DNA from: Candidatus Buchananbacteria bacterium
Lineage (GTDB): Bacteria > Patescibacteriota > Patescibacteriia > CAIXNZ01
Reading direction: 5' to 3'
Length of the DNA: 6,038 nucleotides
NCBI GenBank assembly: GCA_030592165.1
Contig: JAUVKC010000063.1
Span: 1-6,038, forward strand
The translations under genes were made by a program, and so were the position numbers. This document shows, piece by piece, positions 1 through 4,070 of this stretch. Positions within the stretch are counted from its first letter, which is position 1. The number at the start of each line of letters is the position of its first letter. The notes under the pieces are model-generated. The model was not told where the DNA came from. It saw only the letters and a program-made list of their open reading frames with translations, and made no database searches.

Positions 1-1743
1 CTTGATGGTCAAATAGAAACAAATGGATTTTTCATCATTGATAATCCAAAAGGTAAACTTAATAATTCTGGTGACCAAATAATTCTTTATGATAATAATG
101 AAATAATAATTGATTCTATTTTTTACGGCGACTGGCAAAACAATCCAGACAATGCCCCTTCAGCAGAAGATCCTTATTCAGTGGCTAAAGATACTTCAAA
201 TAATTTTGTTGTTACTCAAACACCAACTAAAGGATCAATCAATCAAATAACTCTCATCCCAGATGAAGATAACCCTGATAAAAATATACCCTCTGAACCT
301 CTTGAACCTGAAAACCCTAAATTTAAAAATAACCTAATTATTACTGAGCTTTACCCCAATCCGCCTGGAAGTGATCGTGAATATGAATTTATTGAGATAA
401 AAAACGTCAGTCAATATGAAATTGATATTCAGGGATTAAAAATTGAAGATTCTGACAAAAATTATTACAGGGTCAAGCAGCTGACAATTTTAAAACCAAA
501 TCAATATTATTCAATCAATCGTCTGATCAGCAATATCGCCTTAAACAATAACAAAGAAACAATTAAACTCAAAGATCAAAACGATAAAACTATTCAAACT
601 ATAAAATATGATGAAGATCCAAATTTAAATGAAGCAGCTTCATTTGCTCTCATAGAAGATGAATGGTTATGGACAACTACTTCAACTAAAAATAATGATA
701 ATGTGTTTACACCACTTAATCATCCGCCGGTAATTGAAATCTATTGCCCTAAAGAAGTCATGGTCAATGAAGAATTTACTTGTGACGCCTCAGATTCATA
801 CGATCCAGAAAATGACAACATCAAGTTCGTGTGGGAAATTAACTCTCAAGAATTTAAAACTGTCCGGTTTCAATATGCACTCAAAGAAAAAGGTAGTTAT
901 AAAATATATTTAACATTAAATGATAAAAAATTTAAAGTTACTGATGAGCATAAAATTAAAGTCATTGATAATCAAACTGAAAATCAAACAGCTGACAAAA
1001 AAATAACCAGTAAAACTAAAACCGCAGTCTCCGATGATGTAGTAGAAATAACTTTATATGACATCCGTTTACTTGAAAAAAACACTAAAGTAATTACCCG
1101 AGGTATTGTCTCAGTACTGCCCAACACTTTTGGTAAAACCATAATGTATGTTGCCGGATCAGGCATCCAACTTTATATGTACAAATCTAACTGGCCACAA
1201 TTAAAAATCGGCGAACTAATTGAAATCAAAGGAACCTTAAGTGAGTCTAAAGGAGAAACCAGAATCAAATTGTCAGGCAAAGATGATATCACAATAATTG
1301 AACAGCAAGAACCTCCCTTACCTTATTCAATCAAGGTATCTGACATAGGCGAGAACAATGAGGGTCATTTAGTTCAAATCAAAGCTGTCTTGGTAGAAAA
1401 AAACAACTCAACATTTGATGTCAAGGATGATACTGGGGAAGCCATAGTTTATATAAAACAAAATACAAAAATTGATAAAAAATTATTTAATGATGGAGAT
1501 GAATTATTAATCACTGGCATTATCAGTCAAAATAATGATATTTATCAGTTATTACCCCGATCATCTAATGATATTGAAAAAATTCAAAATATTGTCACAG
1601 AAGACACTCCCTTAGAAATTTCGCAAAACACTAAAACAAAACCAATATTAAAATATTTAATCGCCAGCGCAATATTTCTGGTTATCGGATTATCAACAAC
1701 CTTTTATAAGTCAAAGAAAAAAAGCAAACAACAACCAGGGTAA
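1..1743 (+). CDS. Lamin-tail / PKD-like / OB-fold surface protein, C-terminally membrane-anchored (5' end outside window)
   Basis: The frame is open from base 1 to TAA at 1741-1743 (580 visible codons), so the start lies upstream; the GTG at 181 is internal to a domain run. Counting from base 1, residues about 1-60 are the end of a lamin-tail domain (GFFII, then SGDQIILYD and a GDW motif). Residues about 111-230 are a second one, beginning LIITELYPNP and continuing EFIEIKN and IDIQGLKI. About 241-322 look PKD-like (PPVIEI, TCDASDSYDPE, KGSYKIYL). About 347-432 and 443-527 look like tandem OB-type beta domains (VITRGIVSVLP, IGELIEIKGTL, DGDELLITGII). Residues about 548-568 are a hydrophobic helix followed by a lysine-rich tail, which suggests a single-pass anchor with the domains outside. 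Lamin-tail plus OB arrays in bacteria are often attached to secreted nucleases or adhesins; the missing N-terminus would decide. No clear plus-strand terminator follows. Domain calls are by eye; the exact function is unknown. Confidence 0.8.
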   Translation, partial: LDGQIETNGFFIIDNPKGKLNNSGDQIILYDNNEIIIDSIFYGDWQNNPDNAPSAEDPYSVAKDTSNNFVVTQTPTKGSINQITLIPDEDNPDKNIPSEPLEPENPKFKNNLIITELYPNPPGSDREYEFIEIKNVSQYEIDIQGLKIEDSDKNYYRVKQLTILKPNQYYSINRLISNIALNNNKETIKLKDQNDKTIQTIKYDEDPNLNEAASFALIEDEWLWTTTSTKNNDNVFTPLNHPPVIEIYCPKEVMVNEEFTCDASDSYDPENDNIKFVWEINSQEFKTVRFQYALKEKGSYKIYLTLNDKKFKVTDEHKIKVIDNQTENQTADKKITSKTKTAVSDDVVEITLYDIRLLEKNTKVITRGIVSVLPNTFGKTIMYVAGSGIQLYMYKSNWPQLKIGELIEIKGTLSESKGETRIKLSGKDDITIIEQQEPPLPYSIKVSDIGENNEGHLVQIKAVLVEKNNSTFDVKDDTGEAIVYIKQNTKIDKKLFNDGDELLITGIISQNNDIYQLLPRSSNDIEKIQNIVTEDTPLEISQNTKTKPILKYLIASAIFLVIGLSTTFYKSKKKSKQQPG

Positions 1744-1810
1744 CCCCAAATTCATGAGGAAGTAAAATCGCACAACTAATAAATTCGTTGATACCCACAT
1801 AATATTGAGG

Positions 1811-1839
1811 AATTAAAAACCTCGAGATTTCTCTCGAGG
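1811..1839 (-). terminator. Intrinsic terminator of the 58-aa gene
   Basis: A perfect 7-bp stem (1820-1826 with 1833-1839, CCTCGAG/CTCGAGG, 6-nt loop) is followed on the minus strand by five Ts (1815-1819) and then AATT. On the plus strand it is followed by AATTAAC, so it works best for minus-strand transcripts. It lies about 64 nt past the stop codon of the 58-aa gene. Confidence 0.7.
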
Positions 1840-1902
1840 AATTAACTAAAACGGTTATGGTCGGTCTTACACCTTCTGATGCAAAAACACGACACATAAC
1901 GA

Positions 1903-2079
1903 CTAGGTTTTAAGGGAGTCGGGAACCTCATTCCAAAGATTAAAGAGATCTTGCTCTGCTCCAAACTCTCTGGCAACGACCCTATTGATCGCGACGGCAA
2001 GTTTCAATCCCAAACTGTTACCCAAAACCTTGGCTGCGAAAATGCATTGATTTAATATTGCTTTCACTTCTACTGACAT
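1903..2079 (-). CDS. 58-aa orphan small protein with strong expression signals
   Basis: The reading frame starts at ATG (2079-2077) and ends at TAG (1905-1903). An ideal Shine-Dalgarno AAGGAGG lies 5 nt upstream, a near-consensus promoter about 55 nt upstream, and an intrinsic terminator downstream, so it is a complete transcription unit even though it is short. The product begins MSVEVKAIL and ends VPDSLKT. It looks alpha-helical and soluble: an Ala/Val/Leu-rich stretch (residues 14-36) with spaced Lys and Arg, then an acidic segment (AEQDLFNLWNE, 41-51). There is one Cys (12), no signal peptide and no clear membrane segment. Third positions are G or C in 26 of 58 codons by my count, above the roughly 28% in sampled parts of ruvB and the Avd-like gene. 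I recognise no family. The neighbouring minus-strand 94-aa gene has its own terminator, so this gene is transcribed alone. Confidence 0.75.
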   Translation of the reverse strand: MSVEVKAILNQCIFAAKVLGNSLGLKLAVAINRVVAREFGAEQDLFNLWNEVPDSLKT

Positions 2080-2084
2080 ATCAG

Positions 2085-2091
2085 CCTCCTT
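2085..2091 (-). promoter_or_regulatory. Shine-Dalgarno site of the 58-aa gene
   Basis: AAGGAGG on the minus strand ends 5 nt before the ATG at 2079. It is a full-strength match to the anti-Shine-Dalgarno sequence and fixes the start. It stands out because the larger genes in this window have no such site. Confidence 0.8.
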
Positions 2092-2122
2092 CTTTCTTTC
2101 AAAAATTTCAATTATTTATCCT

Positions 2123-2139
2123 TACAATTAACAATTGTA
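2123..2139. promoter_or_regulatory. Inverted repeat over the -10 box, candidate operator
   Basis: TACAATT-AAC-AATTGTA is a perfect 7-bp inverted repeat with a 3-nt centre. One arm contains the -10 hexamer of the 58-aa gene promoter and the other lies at the predicted start site. A dimeric repressor bound here would block the promoter. AT-richness makes chance palindromes common, so this is suggestive only. A similar arrangement occurs at the promoter of the 100-aa gene. Confidence 0.35.
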
Positions 2140-2162
2140 TCATAAAAATCGTATTTTGTCAA
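2134..2162 (-). promoter_or_regulatory. Near-consensus sigma70 promoter for the 58-aa gene
   Basis: Minus strand: -35 TTGACA (2162-2157), 17-nt spacer, -10 TACAAT (2139-2134). The predicted transcription start is near 2127, giving a leader of about 48 nt to the ATG. The -35 is a perfect match and the -10 differs from consensus at one base. Confidence 0.8.
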
Positions 2163-2175
2163 GTAATGAAGAATA

Positions 2176-2190
2176 TAATTACCGTAATTA
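2176..2190. repeat. Palindrome TAATTAC-C-GTAATTA upstream of the 58-aa promoter
   Basis: A 7-bp inverted repeat with a 1-nt centre sits 13 bp upstream of the -35 box. Related GTAAT/ATTAC words occur nearby (GTAAT at 2163, GTAATTAC at 2184, GTAATTTAC at 2205), so it may be part of a cluster of regulator sites or simply AT-rich low-complexity DNA. Confidence 0.3.
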
Positions 2191-2230
2191 CTCTTTAAAA
2201 ATTAGTAATTTACCTAAAATTAGCCAAATT

Positions 2231-2260
2231 AAAAAACCCCGAGCATAACACCCGGGGTTT
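2231..2260 (-). terminator. Intrinsic terminator of the 94-aa zinc-knuckle gene
   Basis: Stem AAACCCCG (2234-2241) pairs with CGGGGTTT (2253-2260) around an 11-nt loop. On the minus strand the stem runs into TTTTTT then AATT. It starts one base past the TGA stop (2264-2262), so it is the terminator of that gene and insulates the 58-aa gene downstream. Confidence 0.85.
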
Positions 2261-2261
2261 A

Positions 2262-2546
2262 TCATCCACCTTCTGCTTCTAAAATTTGTTCTTTTGTTAG
2301 TTTACCGCTATCACGCATTTCATAATATACTTCTGGACATTCTAGAAAAAGACATTTGGAGCAGATATCACCGCTATCGCCTGTTCTTGTTGAACGTTCA
2401 AAACCACTTTCTTTACCACAATAACAGCAATAATAACGAATATAATGGTGACCCAAAAGGATCATCTTCAAAATTATTAACCAAGACCAGCATGACAAAT
2501 CCATTGAATAATTTTTTATAAAATACTTTTGAATGATCTTTTTCAT
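2262..2546 (-). CDS. 94-aa zinc-knuckle (CxxC...CxxC) protein
   Basis: I start it at ATG 2546-2544 because AAGGAGG lies 5 nt upstream; the ATG farther out at 2594 has no such site and would place coding sequence across the ribosome-binding site and promoter. It ends at TGA. Two CxxC pairs, C40-C43 (CCYCGKE) and C62-C65 (ICSKC), 18 residues apart, form a plausible treble-clef or zinc-ribbon knuckle; C41 and C70 are additional Cys. The N-terminal 38 residues are basic and aromatic, with a short hydrophobic run (LIILKMILLG, 23-32) too short to be a sure membrane helix. The C-terminus is acidic and helical (LTKEQILEAEGG). Such small knuckles often bind nucleic acid or partner proteins, but I cannot assign a role. 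Third positions are A/T-rich (G or C in 23 of 94). The gene is divergent from the Avd-like gene. Confidence 0.75.
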   Translation of the reverse strand: MKKIIQKYFIKNYSMDLSCWSWLIILKMILLGHHYIRYYCCYCGKESGFERSTRTGDSGDICSKCLFLECPEVYYEMRDSGKLTKEQILEAEGG

Positions 2547-2551
2547 TGTAA

Positions 2552-2558
2552 CCTCCTT
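2552..2558 (-). promoter_or_regulatory. Shine-Dalgarno site that sets the start of the 94-aa gene
   Basis: AAGGAGG on the minus strand with 5-nt spacing to the ATG at 2546. It excludes the in-frame upstream ATG at 2594 as the start. Confidence 0.8.
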
Positions 2559-2565
2559 AAATAAA

Positions 2566-2594
2566 AAAATACCAAAAAAACATATAAAAGTCAA
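2566..2594 (-). promoter_or_regulatory. Possible promoter of the 94-aa gene
   Basis: Minus strand: TTGACT (2594-2589), 17-nt T-rich spacer, TATTTT (2571-2566). The transcript would begin near 2559, just upstream of the Shine-Dalgarno site, leaving a very short leader. The -10 is weak. Confidence 0.4.
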
Positions 2595-2664
2595 TAACCA
2601 TCCATGGATTTATATATTGTTCTTTGACAACTAAAAAACAAAAACAAATTTAAAAAACTAACCG

Positions 2665-2721
2665 GCTTGTCATACTGGACTCCTGCCTAACGGCAGGCAG
2701 GTAGTCGAAGTATAGTCAAGC
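2665..2721. repeat. REP-like imperfect palindrome (57 bp)
   Basis: Nested complementary blocks: GCTTG (2665-2669) with CAAGC (2717-2721), ATACT (2672-2676) with AGTAT (2709-2713), GACT (2678-2681) with AGTC (2703-2706), and CCTGCC (2682-2687) with GGCAGG (2692-2697) around a TAAC loop. A second CAGG (2698-2701) on the right leaves a bulge. The GC-rich core stands out from AT-rich surroundings. The layout resembles repetitive extragenic palindromes, but the family is not identified. It lies between divergent genes and would fall in the 5' leader of the Avd-like gene if that gene's promoter is the TTGACA region near 2624. Confidence 0.65.
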
Positions 2722-2741
2722 TAACAAAGAAAGTTAAAACT

Positions 2742-3119
2742 ATGAAAAAACAAAACGACATTTTGGACAATTTTTCTGAAAAATTTCCACTTCTTAATCG
2801 TATCTATGATTTATATCAGCAAATGCCTGACATTTCAAAATCAGAAGAAAACACTTTAAGAAAAAGTTCTGAGATCACTATCTTGGAAATACTTGAACTA
2901 GTTGTGATTGCTACCCGACAAAGAAATGAAGAAAAACTTCAAACATTACGTCAAGCAAACAGAAAACTTGACACTTTAAAAGTGTTCGCTGATATGGCTA
3001 AAGAATCAAAAACTATCAAAGAAGATAAATATAGTGAAATCCAAGAATCATGTCAGTCTGTTGGTCGCATGATAGGTGGTTGGTTAAAATCAGCTGCTAA
3101 TCCAGCAACAACAAAATAA
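2742..3119 (+). CDS. Avd-like four-helix-bundle protein (bAvd / 23S rRNA intervening-sequence protein family), orphan
   Basis: 125 aa, beginning MKKQNDILDNF and ending AANPATTK. The pattern fits the Avd-like four-helix-bundle family: a PLLNRIYDLYQQMPDIS helix (16-32), the TILEILELVVIAT helix (46-58), the KLDTLKVFADMAKE helix (75-88), and the hallmark C-terminal GRMIGGWLKS (108-117). Characterised members form a pentameric bundle that binds nucleic acid and partners the reverse transcriptase of diversity-generating retroelements. Many relatives occur as free-standing genes or inside 23S rRNA intervening sequences with no known role. No reverse transcriptase, template repeat or variable repeat is visible here, so I call it an orphan. 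No Shine-Dalgarno precedes the ATG (only AAGAAAG). A possible -35 TTGACA at 2624-2629 lacks a good -10. A strong terminator follows 6 nt after the stop. Confidence 0.85.
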   Translation: MKKQNDILDNFSEKFPLLNRIYDLYQQMPDISKSEENTLRKSSEITILEILELVVIATRQRNEEKLQTLRQANRKLDTLKVFADMAKESKTIKEDKYSEIQESCQSVGRMIGGWLKSAANPATTK

Positions 3120-3125
3120 AGTAAT

Positions 3126-3164
3126 AAAAAAGTCCCCTAATCAAATAACAGGGGACTTTTTTTT
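3126..3164 (+). terminator. Intrinsic terminator after the Avd-like gene
   Basis: Perfect 8-bp stem AGTCCCCT (3131-3138) with AGGGGACT (3150-3157), 11-nt loop, then a run of eight Ts (3157-3164, the first inside the stem). A five-A run (3126-3130) on the left could make it bidirectional. It starts a few bases past the stop codon at 3119. Confidence 0.92.
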
Positions 3165-3188
3165 GCCAAGTTTAGCAATACGTCGCTA

Positions 3189-3217
3189 TTGACAAAATAG
3201 CAAAACTATGCTATACT
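3189..3217 (+). promoter_or_regulatory. Near-consensus sigma70 promoter for the 100-aa gene
   Basis: -35 TTGACA (3189-3194), 17-nt spacer, -10 TATACT (3212-3217). The predicted start is near 3224, giving a leader of about 60 nt. The first bases (TTGACAAAATA) are identical to those of the promoter at 2162-2134 on the other strand. Confidence 0.85.
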
Positions 3218-3226
3218 ATAAGTATA
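3197..3226. promoter_or_regulatory. Two overlapping inverted repeats over the promoter, candidate operators
   Basis: ATAGCA (3197-3202) and TGCTAT (3209-3214) form a 6-bp inverted repeat within the -35/-10 spacer. TATACT (3212-3217, the -10 itself) and AGTATA (3221-3226) form another with a 3-nt centre reaching the predicted start site. Both suit a dimeric repressor that occludes polymerase. No candidate regulator gene is identified; autoregulation by the 100-aa product is only a guess. Confidence 0.4.
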
Positions 3227-3283
3227 ATTAAATTTTGCCATATCAAGTCCTTTACGACAATAACCAAAAAAAGGAGAATCCAG

Positions 3284-3586
3284 ATGAAAAATTCAATGAC
3301 TTCGGAAAACAACAAAAGAGTTGTCGAAATGATGAGTGACGTAGTCTCAGGCATCTTTAACGATATCGACCCCCTCCCCTTGAGTGAACAATCGAAAATG
3401 GTCTTAACCATGATCGTCGCCAGCACCGCAATGGAAAGGGACGGCAACATCATCAAGTTCAAACCTCTCAAACAATTGTCCGTCTCCTCCACCGCTAAGG
3501 CCAAAAAGACCAACGACGGAGTCGAAACAGAAATAATAAGCCCAAACAACAGCGACAAGGAAGTCGTCAAAGGAACCTGGCATTAA
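3284..3586 (+). CDS. 100-aa orphan protein with strong expression signals and G/C-rich codon use
   Basis: ATG at 3284, AAGGAG (3271-3276) 7 nt upstream, TAA at 3584-3586. It has its own near-consensus promoter and an intrinsic terminator 12 nt past the stop. The N-terminal half looks helical (KRVVEMMSDVVSGIFNDID, 11-29; EQSKMVLTMIVASTAMERDG, 35-54). The C-terminal half is polar and probably disordered (SVSSTAKAKKTNDG, then SPNNSDKE), ending VVKGTWH. There are no Cys, no signal peptide and no certain membrane segment; 38-48 is hydrophobic but short. By my count 62 of 100 third positions are G or C, mostly C, against 14 of 50 at the start of both ruvB and the Avd-like gene. That points to selection for high expression or to transfer from a richer genome. 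I recognise no family. Confidence 0.85.
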   Translation: MKNSMTSENNKRVVEMMSDVVSGIFNDIDPLPLSEQSKMVLTMIVASTAMERDGNIIKFKPLKQLSVSSTAKAKKTNDGVETEIISPNNSDKEVVKGTWH

Positions 3587-3598
3587 AACTGCCGCCCC

Positions 3599-3630
3599 AA
3601 AAAGCCACCAATACTACTGGTGGCTTTTTT
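3599..3630 (+). terminator. Intrinsic terminator of the 100-aa gene
   Basis: Stem GCCACCA (3604-3610) with TGGTGGC (3618-3624), 7-nt loop, six Ts (3625-3630), preceded by five As. It is a classic rho-independent terminator 12 nt past the stop. Confidence 0.92.
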
Positions 3631-3637
3631 AATAACA

Positions 3638-3667
3638 AAACCCCGATCTAAAAAAAGACCGGGGTTT
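3638..3667 (-). terminator. Probable terminator of the tRNA transcript
   Basis: AAACCCCG (3638-3645) pairs with CGGGGTTT (3660-3667). The stem continues past one mismatch with TCT (3647-3649) and AGA (3656-3658), closing a 6-nt A-rich loop. On the minus strand it runs into TTTTGTTATT. It sits about 50 nt past tRNA-Leu and back-to-back with the plus-strand terminator at 3599-3630, as expected between convergent units. The stem is the same ACCCCG/CGGGGT type as at 2234-2260. Confidence 0.65.
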
Positions 3668-3695
3668 GCTTTTGTAATAGTAAAAGAACATAAAT

Positions 3696-3715
3696 TCTTC
3701 CTACGGATAGGAAGA
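3696..3715 (-). other. 8-bp hairpin directly abutting the tRNA-Leu CCA end
   Basis: TCTTCCTA (3696-3703) and TAGGAAGA (3708-3715) are perfectly complementary around a 4-nt loop. The last paired base is adjacent to the CCA triplet (3716-3718). There is no T-run, so it is not itself a terminator; it may guide 3'-end trimming or block exonucleases. A functional role is inferred. Confidence 0.6.
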
Positions 3716-3804
3716 TGGTGCCGAGAGCGGGACTCGAACCCGCACGGACGATAAAGTCCAAGAGATTTTAAGTCTCTCGTGTATACCAGTTTCACCACCT
3801 CGGC
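3716..3804 (-). tRNA. trnL: tRNA-Leu (anticodon UAA), CCA encoded
   Basis: An 89-nt gene on the minus strand. Acceptor strands GCCGAGG and TCTCGGC pair with one G-U at position 7, followed by discriminator A and an encoded CCA (3718-3716). The anticodon stem AGAGA/TCTCT encloses CTTAAAA with anticodon TAA (3770-3768), which decodes UUA and, by wobble, UUG. A long variable arm with a GGAC/GTCC stem is typical of class II tRNAs and supports leucine. The T arm is GCGGG-TTCGAGT-CCCGC. It lies downstream of tRNA-Gly on the same strand and has no clear promoter of its own, so it is probably co-transcribed. Its first seven bases are also part of a long inverted repeat in the leader. Confidence 0.97.
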
Positions 3805-3906
3805 AGGTTAGAAGCATCGGTTATATCAACTATGAATTATCTCAATGGTATCATATGTTATATAACCACAAATCTTATTTTTACGGAAGCTTCTAACCTG
3901 CCGAGG
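3798..3906 (-). repeat. 18-bp perfect inverted repeat in the tRNA-Leu leader, including the 5' acceptor strand
   Basis: CCTCGGCAGGTTAGAAGC at 3798-3815 is exactly complementary to GCTTCTAACCTGCCGAGG at 3889-3906, with 73 nt between. Nested inside are GGTTATAT (3819-3826) with ATATAACC (3860-3867), then AAC (3828-3830) with GTT (3857-3859) and TATGA (3831-3835) with TCATA (3851-3855). In the minus-strand transcript this folds into a 109-nt stem-loop in which the first seven bases of tRNA-Leu are base-paired with leader sequence instead of with the tRNA 3' end. Both arms are flanked on the left by CCA (3795-3797, 3907-3909). Confidence 0.8.
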
Positions 3907-3928
3907 CCAGCGTTTTATGACTGACCTC
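3903..3928 (-). other. Alternative leader hairpin competing with the long inverted repeat
   Basis: On the minus strand GAGGTCAG (3928-3921) can pair with CTGGCCTC (3910-3903), 8 bp including one U-G, with a 10-nt loop. It uses bases 3903-3906, which are also needed for the outer end of the 18-bp repeat, so the two folds exclude each other at that point. Switching is inferred. Confidence 0.45.
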
Positions 3929-3956
3929 TATTGTCAATTAAATAATTTTATTCCTG

Positions 3957-4029
3957 AGCGGGTGACCAGATTCGAACTGGCGACCTTTTCCTTGGCAAGG
4001 AAACATTCTAGCCACTGAACTACACCCGC
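3957..4029 (-). tRNA. trnG: tRNA-Gly (anticodon GCC), CCA not encoded
   Basis: A 73-nt gene on the minus strand. Acceptor GCGGGTG pairs with CACCCGC, discriminator T. The anticodon stem TTTCC/GGAAA encloses TTGCCAA, anticodon GCC (3996-3994), reading GGC and GGU. The T arm is GCCAG-TTCGAAT-CTGGT and the D arm is normal. The bases after the discriminator are CAGG, so the CCA must be added by CCA-adding enzyme, unlike in tRNA-Leu next door. It is the first gene of the two-tRNA unit; the spacer to tRNA-Leu is 152 nt, unusually long for tandem tRNAs, and holds the inverted repeats. Confidence 0.97.
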
Positions 4030-4070
4030 TTAACAATTTACAATGATCAACTTATAATTCACAAAATATA

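Noticed and set aside
181..183. GTG as the start of the lamin-tail protein
   Set aside because: The same frame is open back to base 1 and encodes the rest of a lamin-tail domain there, and no ribosome-binding site precedes the GTG.
984..1166. Minus-strand 60-codon frame
   Set aside because: Wholly antisense to the domain-rich lamin-tail gene, with no start signals.
1682..1897. 71-codon minus-strand frame, possibly a frameshifted extension of the 58-aa gene
   Set aside because: It runs through the terminator hairpin at 1820-1839 into the antisense of the lamin-tail gene, has no Shine-Dalgarno, and an in-frame TAA lies just upstream at 1912-1910.
2294..2521. Plus-strand 75-codon frame
   Set aside because: Antisense to the zinc-knuckle gene, whose start, ribosome-binding site, terminator and CxxC motifs are all coherent.
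2547..2594. N-terminal extension of the 94-aa gene to the ATG at 2594
   Set aside because: It would translate through the AAGGAGG site and the likely promoter; the ATG at 2546 is correctly spaced from that site.
2547..3283. Template repeat / variable repeat of a diversity-generating retroelement next to the Avd-like gene
   Set aside because: By eye I found no long near-identical repeat differing at adenines and no reverse-transcriptase motifs; flanking genes are unrelated. A genome-wide search would be needed to be sure.
3211..3570. Minus-strand 119-codon frame
   Set aside because: Antisense to the 100-aa gene, which has promoter, Shine-Dalgarno and terminator; the frame would run through that gene's start region.
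3583..3798. Minus-strand 71-codon frame
   Set aside because: It lies over tRNA-Leu and two terminator hairpins, which fully explain the sequence.
3890..3960. Degenerate second tRNA-Leu upstream of the intact one
   Set aside because: Only the acceptor-like CTCGGCA matches; no T-loop, anticodon arm or D arm can be drawn, so the long inverted repeat explains it better.
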